Source: Henricia sp. BOLD:AAB3569 | Taxonomy: Eukaryota > Echinodermata > Asteroidea > Spinulosida > Echinasteridae | Length of the DNA: 64,000 nt | Direction of reading: 5' to 3' | Assembly (NCBI GenBank): GCA_037783545.1 | Contig: JBBELK010000314.1 | Coordinates: forward strand, 620,001-684,000 | Part shown: piece after piece, positions 30,159 through 42,200 of the stretch | Layout of the letters: the number at the start of each line of letters is the position of its first letter | How positions within the stretch are numbered: position 1 is the stretch's first letter | The notes under the pieces: generated by a model | Seen by the model: the letters and a program-made list of their open reading frames with translations, nothing else | Told to the model about the DNA's origin: nothing | Databases searched by the model: none | Position numbers and translations under genes: made by a program

Positions 30159-32150
30159 GACGAGAGAGAAATTTCGCCCGTCTGTCCTCGGCGAGCTGAC
30201 TCCGTAAATGCACGCTAGATGCTTTCTTCAACCGCTCAATATCGCACAATACAATGCACGTCTCGTCTCAATACACGTCAGCTATTAACTGTACAAATCC
30301 GTCTTTCGAACAACAAACACGACTTTTTCAATATGTCCGCCCATTTCACTGCCACGTGCGCGCGCATTTTAACAGCTCCTGGACATTTGTAAAACGATGG
30401 CGCCAGTTGCAGACTTTGACATCGTTTTCTGCGCTTCAATGCGAGACTATTTTGAATCGATTGGTGGCAGCAAACAAACCGGTCCTTTTACGTCACGTTT
30501 AAGCTGAAATGCGCATGCTCAATATGACGTAAACAATAGAAAAGGCCCGGTTAGACTGGTTCCCGCTCCACATATTCCACATAAAGCACGTGTATAACAA
30601 TTTGAAAAGGGTTATTCCATATTTGGCGAATACATTAGGCCTAACCTTAAAATATTACACCTGCCCATTATAGCATCAAAAATCAAATACAAACATTGTC
30701 TGCATCATCATAAATAAACGTGCGGCGTCAACCCAACTTCTCGAAACATTAGTGAGGTTTCGGTGTGCACGGTTAGTGATTACGACTACGATTAGCCAAA
30801 CCTCAAAATCGTTACCTTTCACTGTCCGTTTTTCACTAAGGTGTAGAGGCGTTGCTATCAGTGTAAACAACAAAACAACACTTGTGATATTTGTGTAAAC
30901 GCCACAAGTACGCACAAATCGATGACGTAAAATTCACTAATAGTCGTCGTTTTGCCTAACCGTATGCGACCGAAACCTCCCTAATGACGAATCGTAACCG
31001 ACGATTAACGATAACGTCCGGACGTGCATTCGGGTAACTTTGGGAACCTTCGGAAAAAGAAGGAATTCCTCCTGTTTCAATATGGCGAACTAACATGTAT
31101 ACTGGCGGTTGCCGGACCTTAAAATCAGTCGGAATTTTTTGGTCCGGGAACCAGTCTAATTTTGCATGTGCAAGCCGGTGACAAAGCCAGCCTTTGGGAA
31201 ACGCCATATAATCACCGTTTTGTTTTTTTTGTGTTTTTTTTCAAATCAACTTTACTTGTCCACGGATAATGGATTTTTCAGCCACGTGTCTCCGTTAAAG
31301 ATATCGTTTTACCAATTTCTTAACGATTTTGCACGCGGCGGTGGAAATATCCGGTGATTTCGCGGAATCTTGTGTTGAAAAAAAAAACGCGCGAAACTAA
31401 TTTTATGCCGTTTTCGAAACGGCTGGCTTCGTCTCCGGCTGAGCGCATCTCAAAATGATCAATGTTAGGACAGAAACATCTCCTTTCTGGCTTCAAAACC
31501 AACTTGAACTTTGATTTCTGTTATAACGTGAGGAACGTAAATAATCTTCACAAGCACACAAACGAAGACGGAGTATCTCAAAAGTTGAGTCTAAAGCCAA
31601 GTCCCGTGTTTCGAAAACGCTAATAGTTTTGCCAGAGTCCTCTGAACGAAGGATATTATCGGTCGTTCGGGCAACTCTAGTCCAAAAATATCGTTGCTTG
31701 AATCCTAATTTTAAGACGTGCTAAAAATAAATCGGACGCAGACGTCCTTTCATTGTTGATGAAGCTCGTTCAGCATTTAGTCTCATTTTGGCGGGAAGAG
31801 AGCAAATTTAGTGCGCAGTCACGATCTTTGGCAACGCTCTGTCGCCTTATTTTGCCATTATCGATTTCTCCCGCGCAAATTAATTCACCACATTTACATG
31901 ATCACTGGCACAATGACCGCAATAGAGTTCCGGGGAGCGCGCGTTTGGTAGATGTTTTGGGGCATTATATTTGTGCAAATTATGTTAAAACGAAATGACC
32001 ATTTTGTGCAATACATTTATTTAAGCAAGTACATTGTAAGAATGTAGTGTCGAAAAAACCTGTGGCATTTGGGCGCCAAAAACGTTCTTTAGAACCAAAC
32101 AAAAGTGTGTAGCAATTTCTTCAAACGAAATACCAAGATGATCCATTTTA
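30159..32150. other. Receptor upstream region; no gene seen
   Basis: This must hold the receptor promoter and 5' UTR. Seen: dense CpG and TTACGTCAC near 30488-30496 and ATGACGTAAAC near 30522-30532, both CRE half-sites. The open frames at 30676-32000 are short and unlike known families. There is no repeat I can place between 30700 and 32100. Confidence 0.4.
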
Positions 32151-32154
32151 GTCG

Positions 32155-32490
32155 TGTTGTGGCGGAGCGGTCTATGGGTCGTATTTAAAACCTGGGTTAA
32201 TTTCAAAGGTAGTGGGTTCGAATCCCGGCCCAGCCCTTCCATGGTGCGTGTACCCTTGAGCAAGGTACTTTGCCACGCATTGCTTCTCTCCACCCAGGAG
32301 CAAAATGGGTACCTGTGAGGGTAGCGAAAGTTGATGTGTTTGATTAGCCGTTGGGCTGCCTATTAGGCAGCCGGGCTGTATACTCCCCAGGAAGCTGAGA
32401 TGGTGTATGGAGTGATTTAATGGAGCCCTATGATCAGGGGTAATGATAGTGTAGGCGCCATGATAAGTGCGCGGTATAAGTCGATATTAT
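32155..32490 (+). mobile_element. tRNA-derived SINE (second family)
   Basis: The head TTGTGGCGGAGCGGTCTATG and GTGGGTTCGAATCCCGGCCC give A- and B-box regions. The body includes CTTGAGCAAGGTACTTTGCC and ends near AAGTGCGCGGTATAAGTCG. Reverse copies are at 9756-10060 and, diverged, at 10220-10440. Confidence 0.8.
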
Positions 32491-32823
32491 CGTTTTCCAA
32501 TATTTAATTTTTGCCGAGCGTTTCCAAATTTGAACCCTTTCTTCAGTAAATGAGTTTTTAAGCATATATTGGTCCAGTCAGAATGTTACGAAAACATAAT
32601 ACGATTTAAAATGATAATCAATTAATTATTGTATAGCTTAGCATATTCTAGATACTACAAAATATGACTAAGAAACCAAGACACTCGCCAAATTTAAAAA
32701 AAATTGATGTTGCTAATACATGTAAATCAATGGATTTATCAATAAATGTAGGCCTACCAGCAGATTTCTAATCAATAATCGATACTGGAATTCATTGTTT
32801 GTATTTTCCGATGTTACAGGTAT

Positions 32824-33166
32824 TATTTAAAGGAGCGTGTCCAGATCACATTTTTTAGCCCCATTTTTTAGTCCCATATTTTTTTTATTAACTTTCTGAA
32901 ATTTTCCAGGATTAATTTGTATTTTTCAAGGATATCGTAAACAAAACCCAATGTTTTTTAAATTAATTCATCCGTTTTATAAAGCAGTGCAGTGATTTTA
33001 CCAACATTTTTCCTTCCGCATAGTGTCCAAATTGGAAATTGCAAATTTCATGTTTTCTTCCCATGGATAGTATTTTGGGGAGGTATTTTATGATTGTTAA
33101 GTTAAAATGAAATATAATTTCTGAAAGAAAAAAATTTTTATCTGGACAGCTCCTTTAAATGAGCTA
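32824..33166. mobile_element. Inverted-repeat element (AAAGGAGCGTGTCCAGAT ends)
   Basis: TTTAAAGGAGCGTGTCCAGA and TCTGGACAGCTCCTTTAAA are inverted ends. Internal CGTTTTATAAAGCAGTGCAG matches the family at 13150, 20165 and 58010 in reverse orientation. Of the copies in the window, this one shows both ends most clearly. Confidence 0.7.
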
Positions 33167-33524
33167 GAATTCAAACAAAAAACATGTTATGCTAAATTCT
33201 ATGTATTTTTATAAGACATTTTAAAGGTACACATCATTTGTAGTGACCCCAATTTTTTCACGAGTTGACAAGAAAAACCTTACTTAAAGTGTTAATAACA
33301 ATGATACCAAACACGACATGATTTTATTTCAGTCCAAAATGGTATTTTATGTGAGAAATTAACAACTGAAGGTGGTTTTCTAAAAATAAAAAAGTCTTTT
33401 GCAAAAGACGTTTTTTACCATTCAACTCAAGTTTTCAGAAGTATTACTGCACCAATGTGGCTGAAATTTCTACAGGGCAGTTTTATCAACATGGGCTTCT
33501 AATCACGAGTGGAAATAACGCCCC

Positions 33525-34131
33525 TTTTAACAGTTTACCAATCATGTGTTCTGCCTTTAACAGTTTACCAACCATGTGTTCTGCCTTTAACAGTTTACCA
33601 ATCATGTGTTCTGCCTTTAACAGTTTACCAATCATGTGTTCTGCCTTTAACAGTTTACCAATCATGTGTTCTGCTTTTAACAGTTTACTAATCATGTGTT
33701 CTGCCTTTAACAGTTTACCAATCATGTGTTCTGCCTTTAACAGTTTACCAATCATGTGTTCTGCCTTTAACAGTTTACCAATCATGTGTTCTGCCTTTAA
33801 CAGTTTACTAATCATGTGTTCTGCCTTTAACAGTTTACCAATCATGTGTTCTGCCGTTAACAGTTTACCAATCATGTGTTCTGCCTTTAACAGTTTACTA
33901 ATCATGTGTTCTGCCTTTAACAGTTTACCAATCATGTGTTCTGCCTTTAACAGTTTACCAATCATGTGTTCTGCCTTTAACAGTTTACCAATCATGTGTT
34001 CTGCCTTTAACAGTTTACTAATCATGTGTTCTGCCTTTAACAGTTTACCAATTCATGTGTTCTGCCTTTAACAGTTTACCAATTCATGTGTTCTGCCTTT
34101 AACAGTTTACCAATCATGTGTTCTGCCTTTA
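33525..34131. repeat. 30-bp minisatellite (20 copies) beside the NCAPD2 3' end
   Basis: Twenty copies of a 30-base unit that includes CAGTTTACCAATCATGTG and TTCTGCCTTTAA. Most differ only at CCA/CTA, with CTA units near 33688, 33808, 33898 and 34018, hinting at a higher-order period of three or four units. It ends about 75 bases from the NCAPD2 stop codon on the downstream side, so it may be in the 3' UTR. The open frames on both strands are a by-product of the 30-base period. Confidence 0.95.
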
Positions 34132-34205
34132 CCTGCTATCTTTGCTTTTGAATACCATTATCACATATATACAAATTACGAAAATACTTTTCAGTTTTCA
34201 AACTT

Positions 34206-37200
34206 TTAAGTGATGTGTGTTTGTTTCTGAGGGGTGCAGGGTTTGGGGGTTCCCTTAGGGGTGGGGGCCGCACCACTCGGGGTTCCCCTGGGGTTGTGTA
34301 GTTTTCGGGTCTTGCCCCGCCCCTTCTCTGGTGGGGTCGGGTTCGGATCCTGGTTCTCTGTGTCACTGGTGTCCTGTGCCTCGTCCGAATCAAATGCCGA
34401 TTCTGCAAAACAATCAAAAATACAGTCAACAGAAATATCGCATTTAATCGGTGGTTGAGAAAATGCACAAATACAGTGAAATTTACTCAAACCTGCTAAA
34501 AAATCTGAAACAAGACAAATTACGTCAAAAAACTGATGTGCAACTGTTCTTAGGTGTCGTCCAAAGTTGTCAACATTTTCACAGTTCGACAGAGCGTAGT
34601 ATTTTTCAAGAACCCCTCCCTCCCCCAAATACTACTTTTATCAACACTTTTCTGTCAGTACCATACAAACATTTACTTAACCAAAACAAAAATCATAAAT
34701 TAAAATTTGCTTAACTTAAACTTTTACTAACTTGCTTGACTCAAATCATCTGCTAACTCAAAAAATATGCTTAAAAAAAAAAAATGCTTAACTCCAAAAA
34801 TTTTAACTTAAATAATCTGCTAAGTAAAAATAATCTGCCTTACTTAAAATAATAAACAAAATTAACAAATTAACCCCGGCCCACCCAAATGTTTTTACTC
34901 AAAACAATTTGCTTAACTACAACTAAAATTGGAAGCTAGTTATAAAAAAAGAAAAAACAAATTGTGACCTTAACAGTTTTTTAAAGTCTTTCAAAAAATA
35001 AAGAAAAAACACAAAAATAAAAATTCTCAGAACGAAAACTGAAAATCAGTCGAAGTTAAATTTTAAAAACTCTAAAAACAAAAACAAACTGTCGCTAAAA
35101 TGAGCTATTATCTGAAATTATCCAGACCGAAACCTAAAACAATCCGCGTCAAACCATGCAGTCTAATTATAACACCCGGTACAACCATTTATGCATCGCC
35201 CGAAGCATGAAACGGACAGTCCAGTCAATAATGTCACCTAGATGAATATCTTGTCAGTCACGGAGCTCACACAATTATCACCCTGCCTCAGGGGATTTCA
35301 GAATCGAATCTAAGATTAGTCGTATCACGACCTATGTAAAAACACAATACTCTGAAGCGTTGTATACTGGGGATAGTATACGTTTTCTAGCAAATGTCTT
35401 GCAGTAGCTATGTCACGTTTCCATGCCAACAAATCGCGATAATTTTATTCCCAGGGTAGGAGAATTGAGTTTTAAGATTCGCGCTGGAGAACTAGAAACG
35501 ATGTGTGGACCAGTTCGGTTTTTTTGTTATGGCTTTTAAAACCTTTTTTTAAATTTGCATACCATTACATAGATGTTTTGGGGTTTTAGGTAACTTCTGT
35601 AATTCAAAAAATACAAATTGTCAAGTCTTGTAACTTTGCATAAATGTTAAGGACACCAAATAAAGTCAAATTGTACCAAAAACAGAAATTGCCAAAAAAA
35701 TGTGGGTTTTTTTTACGGATACGTCACTTCGTGGTGCACCCGACGATTTACTTAACTAAAAAAAAATCTTAGATTTAAAAAAAAATATAGCTTTTAAAAT
35801 CTCACCCTCTTGGACAAAACTGATGCAACTCGCTCAAAACAATTGGTCGGACCTTGTTCAGTACATGATCTAAATTTTTGGATTAAATCCGTTGGCAAAT
35901 GACAAATGACATTTTTTTACACGTAGCATAAAACCTAACGTCTAAATATATCGCCTATTTCGAAATGCCAGCCTTATAATTTATAACATGCTGATGCATG
36001 ACCAGAACTAGACATGGAAATTAATTGTTACGACAAAATGAGCAAATAAGCCGGCCCAATTAGCCAATGCATTATTAATAACCGCCTAGAATCAATCCCC
36101 CAGGGGGTGATTTGGACTGGTGCCGTAGTTCTGACTCCATCTGTCATTAGGAATTAAGTACAGCCGCGTGGGACTAGACGCACCTGCTCCACAGTTTAAT
36201 GAGATCTGGCAAAGCAATTATCATATCATCATGATGGATAATTGGGTTGAAGAATGAGGGAGTGAGCGTCACCTTTTGAACTTGGCCGGTATTAATGGTT
36301 GTCGCAAATTGAACGAGGATATTTTGATGTTTTAAGAGAAAAGATTATAGTTATTTAGCCCATGGCCTAGTTTATGGAATGTAGCTTGATGACATTACTA
36401 TATCACAGATAAAAATTCTTTACAGTGAACATTTTTCAAAATTGGATTTCTTAATTTCTTTGAGTAATATAGATACTAAGCAAAGCAGAAAAGACCTTTG
36501 TTGGTCCATTTTTATTTTTTTTAAATTGATTGCTTTCCGTGATGTAGAACACTTTCATTCAAAGATGCCGCACGCGCAACGTTGCGATACGTTTCAATTA
36601 TTGAGCATGAACTGCAGCTTGTAAAAACCTAAGTGCTTTTGCTTGATCACGATTTTTAGCCTGAAGAAATACACTTTTATCTTTATCGATACAACAGGCA
36701 TGGCGCAACAACATAAAGCAACAGAGATAAGTGCAACTAATGCGCTTTAATTGCTTTTTGGCCGGTTATCACTCGAGCCACGTGGGTCATGAAAAATGAC
36801 AACCAAAATGGTGGATGGATGGGGTGACGTCACCGGAAAGCAATCAATAATGTAAAAAATGCTTAAATATTCATTTAAGTCCAAAAATTCTCTACATTCC
36901 TAAAATTCCAGTGATAAATATTCCTACTCCAAAAAAAACGATCAATTGATTTCAGTTAGTTAATTAATTATCAATCAATTAACCAAATTATTAATTATCA
37001 ATCGATAATCAGTGATTAATTATCAATTGATTAATTAGTTAATTTATTGATCAATTATAAATTAATTTTTCAATTAATTTAACAGGACAAAAACAATTGA
37101 TCAAACTATAAATCGGGTGATCAATTATTGATCAGCAAATCAATCTTGGGTGATCAATAATCGATTAGCAAATCAATTACTTGATCAATTAACCCTCCGA

Positions 37201-39254
37201 CATACCATGGGGTGCTTTTAGAAGATGCTTTCGGAAAGCATATTTTTGGGTTTTTTTCAGCTTTTTATGTAGAGTTCACTTACCACTCAGGCCGATCCTG
37301 GGATATCTGGGCTTCTGGCCAAGCCCCATTCAAATTTGAGTAAAATGTCTTACCTTTTAAGCCCTTGTCAGTCTCAAGATCGTCACTATCCTCGTCACTG
37401 GAAAAAGTTACTACCCGGACGCGATGTCCCTTCCGTGCCGTCCCCTGGGTCCTCTGTTCAGGGGTTTGTTGTGGCTTTCGTGTGCGCGACGTGGTAGCGG
37501 GTGTTACGGCATTTTGACCTTCGTCATCGTCACTATAGTCGCGAGAGGATTTGTTGCGCCCACGGCGTTTGTTGTTTTTGTTTTTAACTGTTTGATAAAT
37601 TTTGTAAGAGTAAAGTTAGATGATTAGGTTGAAATTTTTAAAGTTGTGTTTTTAAACTGAAGTCAATTAATTTTCTTTGCTATTTCGACTAAGTGTTACT
37701 TGAAAGAGTATCTTCGAATTCAACAAATACAAAAATGAGATTGTCAATTGAAAATTGAGATTGTCAATCTGAAAATTTACAGAATGTCTAAGAAATGTAT
37801 ATCTTTCGATACTAATGTCTGTCTCTCATATTTAAAAAGTCCGATTTCAGACAAAAGTCTAAAAGAAAAAAATCACGCCTACAAAATTGTAAAAAATAAA
37901 AATTTTCATTGAAATTGCAGAAAATACTGCAAATAAAGAAATATTCTTGAGACATTTAGAAAACAGTCAAAATTTGACAAATTCTGTAAAAACTTGCCAA
38001 AAATAATGTGAAAAATCCCCAAGTTAACCCCTTTTCATTTTTGGCCCAAAATTTACAATGTTGATTTTCAATAAAATTCCAGAAAATATTTGGAAAATGA
38101 AGCAATAATATCTCTAAGAGATTTGTAGAAAAAGACTAATTTTGCACAAATTTGTGAAAATCTTCAATTTTATGTCATTTTTAGCCAAAACGTGGTCCTC
38201 TAATACATTTAAATCATTTTCTAGGATTGCGGCTATTAAAGGCACAGGCTCGTCAGCAATGCGCGCGAGCCAAATTCGTGCCACGAAATACGCAGCTCCA
38301 TAGCAAAGGCATGGAGCTGCGTATTTCGTAGCACGAATTTGGCGTGCGCCCATTGCTGACGAGCCTGTGCTTTTAATGTGACATTTAGCTCTCCAGAATG
38401 TTAAATTGCTTTAATTAAACGACGTAAAATGATCCCAATCGCAACACAAATTTATCTTTCATGAATGTTGACCTTGTTGGAAGACAAATATGCACACCCA
38501 CACCAGACGCTTATTTCCCTAGTTTATATCAAATCGGATGCATCTAATCTTGTGTGGCATGTTAATAAAAGCACGCCGCTGGGGCAGGGCAAACATATTA
38601 GAATGCGAGTATGATATTCCCTCGAGCGTAAAATGTGCGTCTGTACAACATTTGTAAGACGTCAACACCACAACTGCTAAATCTATATGAACGGGTGATG
38701 AAAGTGGAAAATAACATTTTTAAGCTTGGTATGTTATAGTTCGAGGAAATGAATTTATTTTTAGTTCAGCAAATATTCCATTAATTTAAAAGTAGCTTCT
38801 TCAGATTTTTCCAGAAAATGGATTTCGTTCTAACATAATAATCGTTATTTATTTTATTTTATTTATTTATTCACCACATCCAACAGCGGAAGGACCGCCA
38901 ATTACAGGAATAGGATCAATTAACATAGATATTCAAATAACTATCAACTTCTAAGTTGAATTAGAAACGGCCAGAGACACCGGGGAATCACGAAAGAATG
39001 CTCTGGAATCTGGAAACCTAACACACTGGACCAACGGCTTTACTACATCCCTTCCGAAGGACGGAACGAGTATGATTAAGTGCCTTGCTCAACTTTTATT
39101 CTTTCATTGGCTGTGACTTACCTGCAGAGCGGCTACCGTTATCTTTAGCCTTAGCCGCAGCCGATGCTTTACTGGCTTTATCAGCTACAGCTACGTCGTC
39201 AACTCCCTTGTCATGACACTCAGCCATTTTCTGCTCAAAATCTTCCACCATCAC
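34206..39254 (-). CDS. NCAPD2: NCAPD2 exons 28-30 (residues 1312-1498), C-terminal tail
   Basis: Exons: 39254-39122, 37587-37354, 34402-34206. VEDFEQKMAECHDKGVDD matches human IDEFEQKLRACHTRGLDG. The next exon carries a basic patch (KNKNNKRRGRNKSSR) and RVVTFSSDEDSDD, comparable to human KPKVVFSSDESSEED. The last exon is Pro/Thr-rich with Thr-Pro at PTPPEK, GTPSG, PTPKGTPKPCTPQK. These resemble the CDK1-phosphorylated tail of vertebrate CAP-D2. Confidence 0.92.
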
Positions 39255-42200
39255 CTGAAACAGACACATCAAAAAGACTTAAAGCTGTTCTCTCAAATGT
39301 TAAAGCCCACATTTTGTTTATGGATTCCTGACAATTTGTTTAATATTTCAAAGTGCTGTATTTGGTATGATGCCTAATCAACATTAGCCAAACTTGAGAT
39401 AAGAGAAAAATCATACGGGCCTTATCGGGATTCGAAGCAGAGATCCCCGACTCATCAGGCAGCACCAAGAGAAAAATTGTGTTCATAGGGGAAAACCTGA
39501 GGGCATCTGCCTGGTGAGTTTGAGGTCTCAAGTTCGAATCCAGATAAAGCCCTTACGATTTCTCTCTCATCCCAAGATTGGTTGTTTCATTTCAATGGTG
39601 ATTGGGCACTATACCACGTATTAATAAATAATAAAGAAAATAATGATATAATTTCTATAATTACCACTTAAAGTCCCTTTTCAACAAATGTCAAGTAAAA
39701 TTTCAGGTTATTTTCAATAATACAGAGGGATCTTTAAATATGTATGTTTTGCAAGCTGCCACCAACCTTTGTTTCTGGTTTGGAGAACTTCTTAGCCTTG
39801 GACAGAATCCCAGCAAAACAACCGTAGACCTCAGCGTCGTGTAGTTTATCGGCAAAGCAGGCAAAATTCTCTTGAAGACGTCGGATGCATTTCTCGCTCA
39901 TGTTAAGGAGACTTAGACAGAACGCGAGATCCTGGGGCTGGCGATCAGTCCTGGAGGAACGACAAATTTATAAATGCTTCGGAAACATTCAATTTGGAAT
40001 ATGTGACCCTATCCATGAAAGGTGACAACACTAAACAAAAAATAAATTTGACCGAAATTTACCAGGGATCGATTTCTCAAAAGCCCAAGATAAGAAGAGT
40101 GGCCCTTCCTAAAACGTGTCTTAGCGCTTTGTGAAATCGGCCCCTGGTCATGTACATGTATATAAATCAAGTAACAGTTCTCGCTAGTTAGTACAAATTA
40201 CCAACTAACCACTGAGACCTGGGGCCAATTTCATGGCGCTGCTAAGCACAACAATTTGCTTAGCACAGGATTTGTTTGCTTTATAAAATGGATTACAAGC
40301 CAAAATTATACGCCAACTTGTGTTCTTCGAAAGAGTAGAAGAATACCTTTCAATACACATCACTTACGATTTTGGCTGGCAATCCATTTTTGCAAAATAA
40401 AGCAAAGAAATCCTGTGCTAAGCAAATGTTTGTGCTTAGCAGCGCCATGAAATTGGCCCCTGGTCATGTATTTAATTCAAGAAACAGATCTCGCTCGTTA
40501 GTACAGATTATCAACAAGCTACCGAGACCAGGGATCAATTTCACAAAAGTTAAGACAAGAGTTAATGCGTCCTAATTTCTAAAATAAAAAGAGTGACCCT
40601 TCCTAAGACACGTCTTAGCGCTTTGTGAAATCAGGCCCTGTATTTCATTTGATGCAGGTGTGTTAGAGAAATGTTTCCTACATTTCGGACATACATTTCA
40701 GAGACTTTGAGGGCTTGTAATGCTTCACATATTAAAGTTGTTTCATTTTAAACACATGTTCCTCAAGCATCCTTGATGCATTCCCAATAAGCGTGGTACA
40801 TCAAAAATATAATAGTTTTCGACAAACTTAATGAATATGTCTGAAACCAAGTTGTTTTTTTTTACTTTTCAAAAGTCAATGTCATGTCTTGACAGAAATT
40901 TAAAATGTTGATAGTGTTGCATGGACGTGGCACAGGTGTGACATGGGCAGGGCATAGGCGCGGCACGGGCATGGCATGGGTGTGTCATAGGCGTGGCACG
41001 GCGTGTCATGGGTGTGGCACGGGCGGGACATGGGTGTGGCATATGTGGGGCGTTCTTACCTCGTTGCCCTGAAGCGATGGCATAGTTTCTCCACCAACGA
41101 CTCCGCTTGTCGGTCCTTTTGGATGAATGCAAAAACGTACCTGGAACACCCAGAAAATAAGGCAAATTATTGGTACGGTGAAACCTGCTATTAAGGCCAC
41201 CTTGATAAACAGGCCACCTGCCTATAGTGGCCATCCACCTTTGGTCCCAAATGCCATATGTATAATGCTTAAGAACCAACGAAATTGGACCTTGGCTGAG
41301 CGCATAAATATTCCCATACATGACACAGTGTATACATGTACCAAGTTAATATTTTTGAAAGTTGGCTCTTTAAGAACACACTTTTCCCAATTTTTATCTC
41401 GACTGTTTATCTGTCAACACTGTCTACAATGTGCTGGATAGTGCCGCAATGGGGCAGCATGGCTACAGGGATTTTCAAACAATTACAGACATTTGGGTGT
41501 TCGGGTTTTTGAAGGCAATGGACAGCTGATGTTAAGGACATGACATTGTAATCCGACATTGGACAACTAAATCCACATCTGTCAAAGCATGCTGTGTGGT
41601 TTGAATGGCCTACAGTATGTGAGTATATGTTTGATTGGATAAGGCCAAACAAAATAAATGGTGTGTTTACGGTAACCCGACCTACCTGGAATTTTTTAGG
41701 CCAAATTGCCGACCTCAAACTTTTTATTGCCAATTTTCAAGTTGATCATTTTAAATGAGCACTATTTGCAATAATTTCCAACGAACATATCATTTTCTGC
41801 ACTTGTACATGAACATGTTTAATAGTGTTAATAATAATAGTGAGTTGAGTTCCAAACACTGCAAAACAACACGCAAATGCATAAACTGAAATGTAAAAAA
41901 AAATGACAAAATAAAATTATTTTTCTACCTACCTACCTGGATTTATTTTAGGCCGTTACCGTAAACGCACTATTTATTTTGTTTGTCCTAAGTCAGTTAG
42001 GCACATGTTGGCAAACTTTGTATTAAAGGACTCTGCTCCGAAATTAGCAGTGTATTTATGTATGGGTCATTCCATGAGGTTGGGTATATAAAAAATAGCG
42101 GTGTCCATGTTGCGTTGGTACAAGTTCTTTTATTTAAAGACTGGAGAATTACTTATCGGCCCTTTTAAAAATGTCTTCTTACTCAGGGAAGGCCGTGGAA

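Larger units (their letters stand above)
34403..37353. other. NCAPD2 last intron (2.95 kb)
   Basis: Holds a partial CCAAAGTTGTCAA-family repeat (34550-34670), A-rich stretches (34760-35100, 35690-35800), a TIR element (36527-36855) and an ATCAATTGATTAA low-complexity block (36945-37200). No further coding exon was found; exon 29 to exon 30 joins in phase. Confidence 0.6.

Noticed and set aside
33457..34071. Repeated frames (CSAFNSLPIM on +, AEHMIGKLLK on -) over the 30-bp array
   Set aside because: Both strands are open because of the 30-base period; no start, no family, pure minisatellite.
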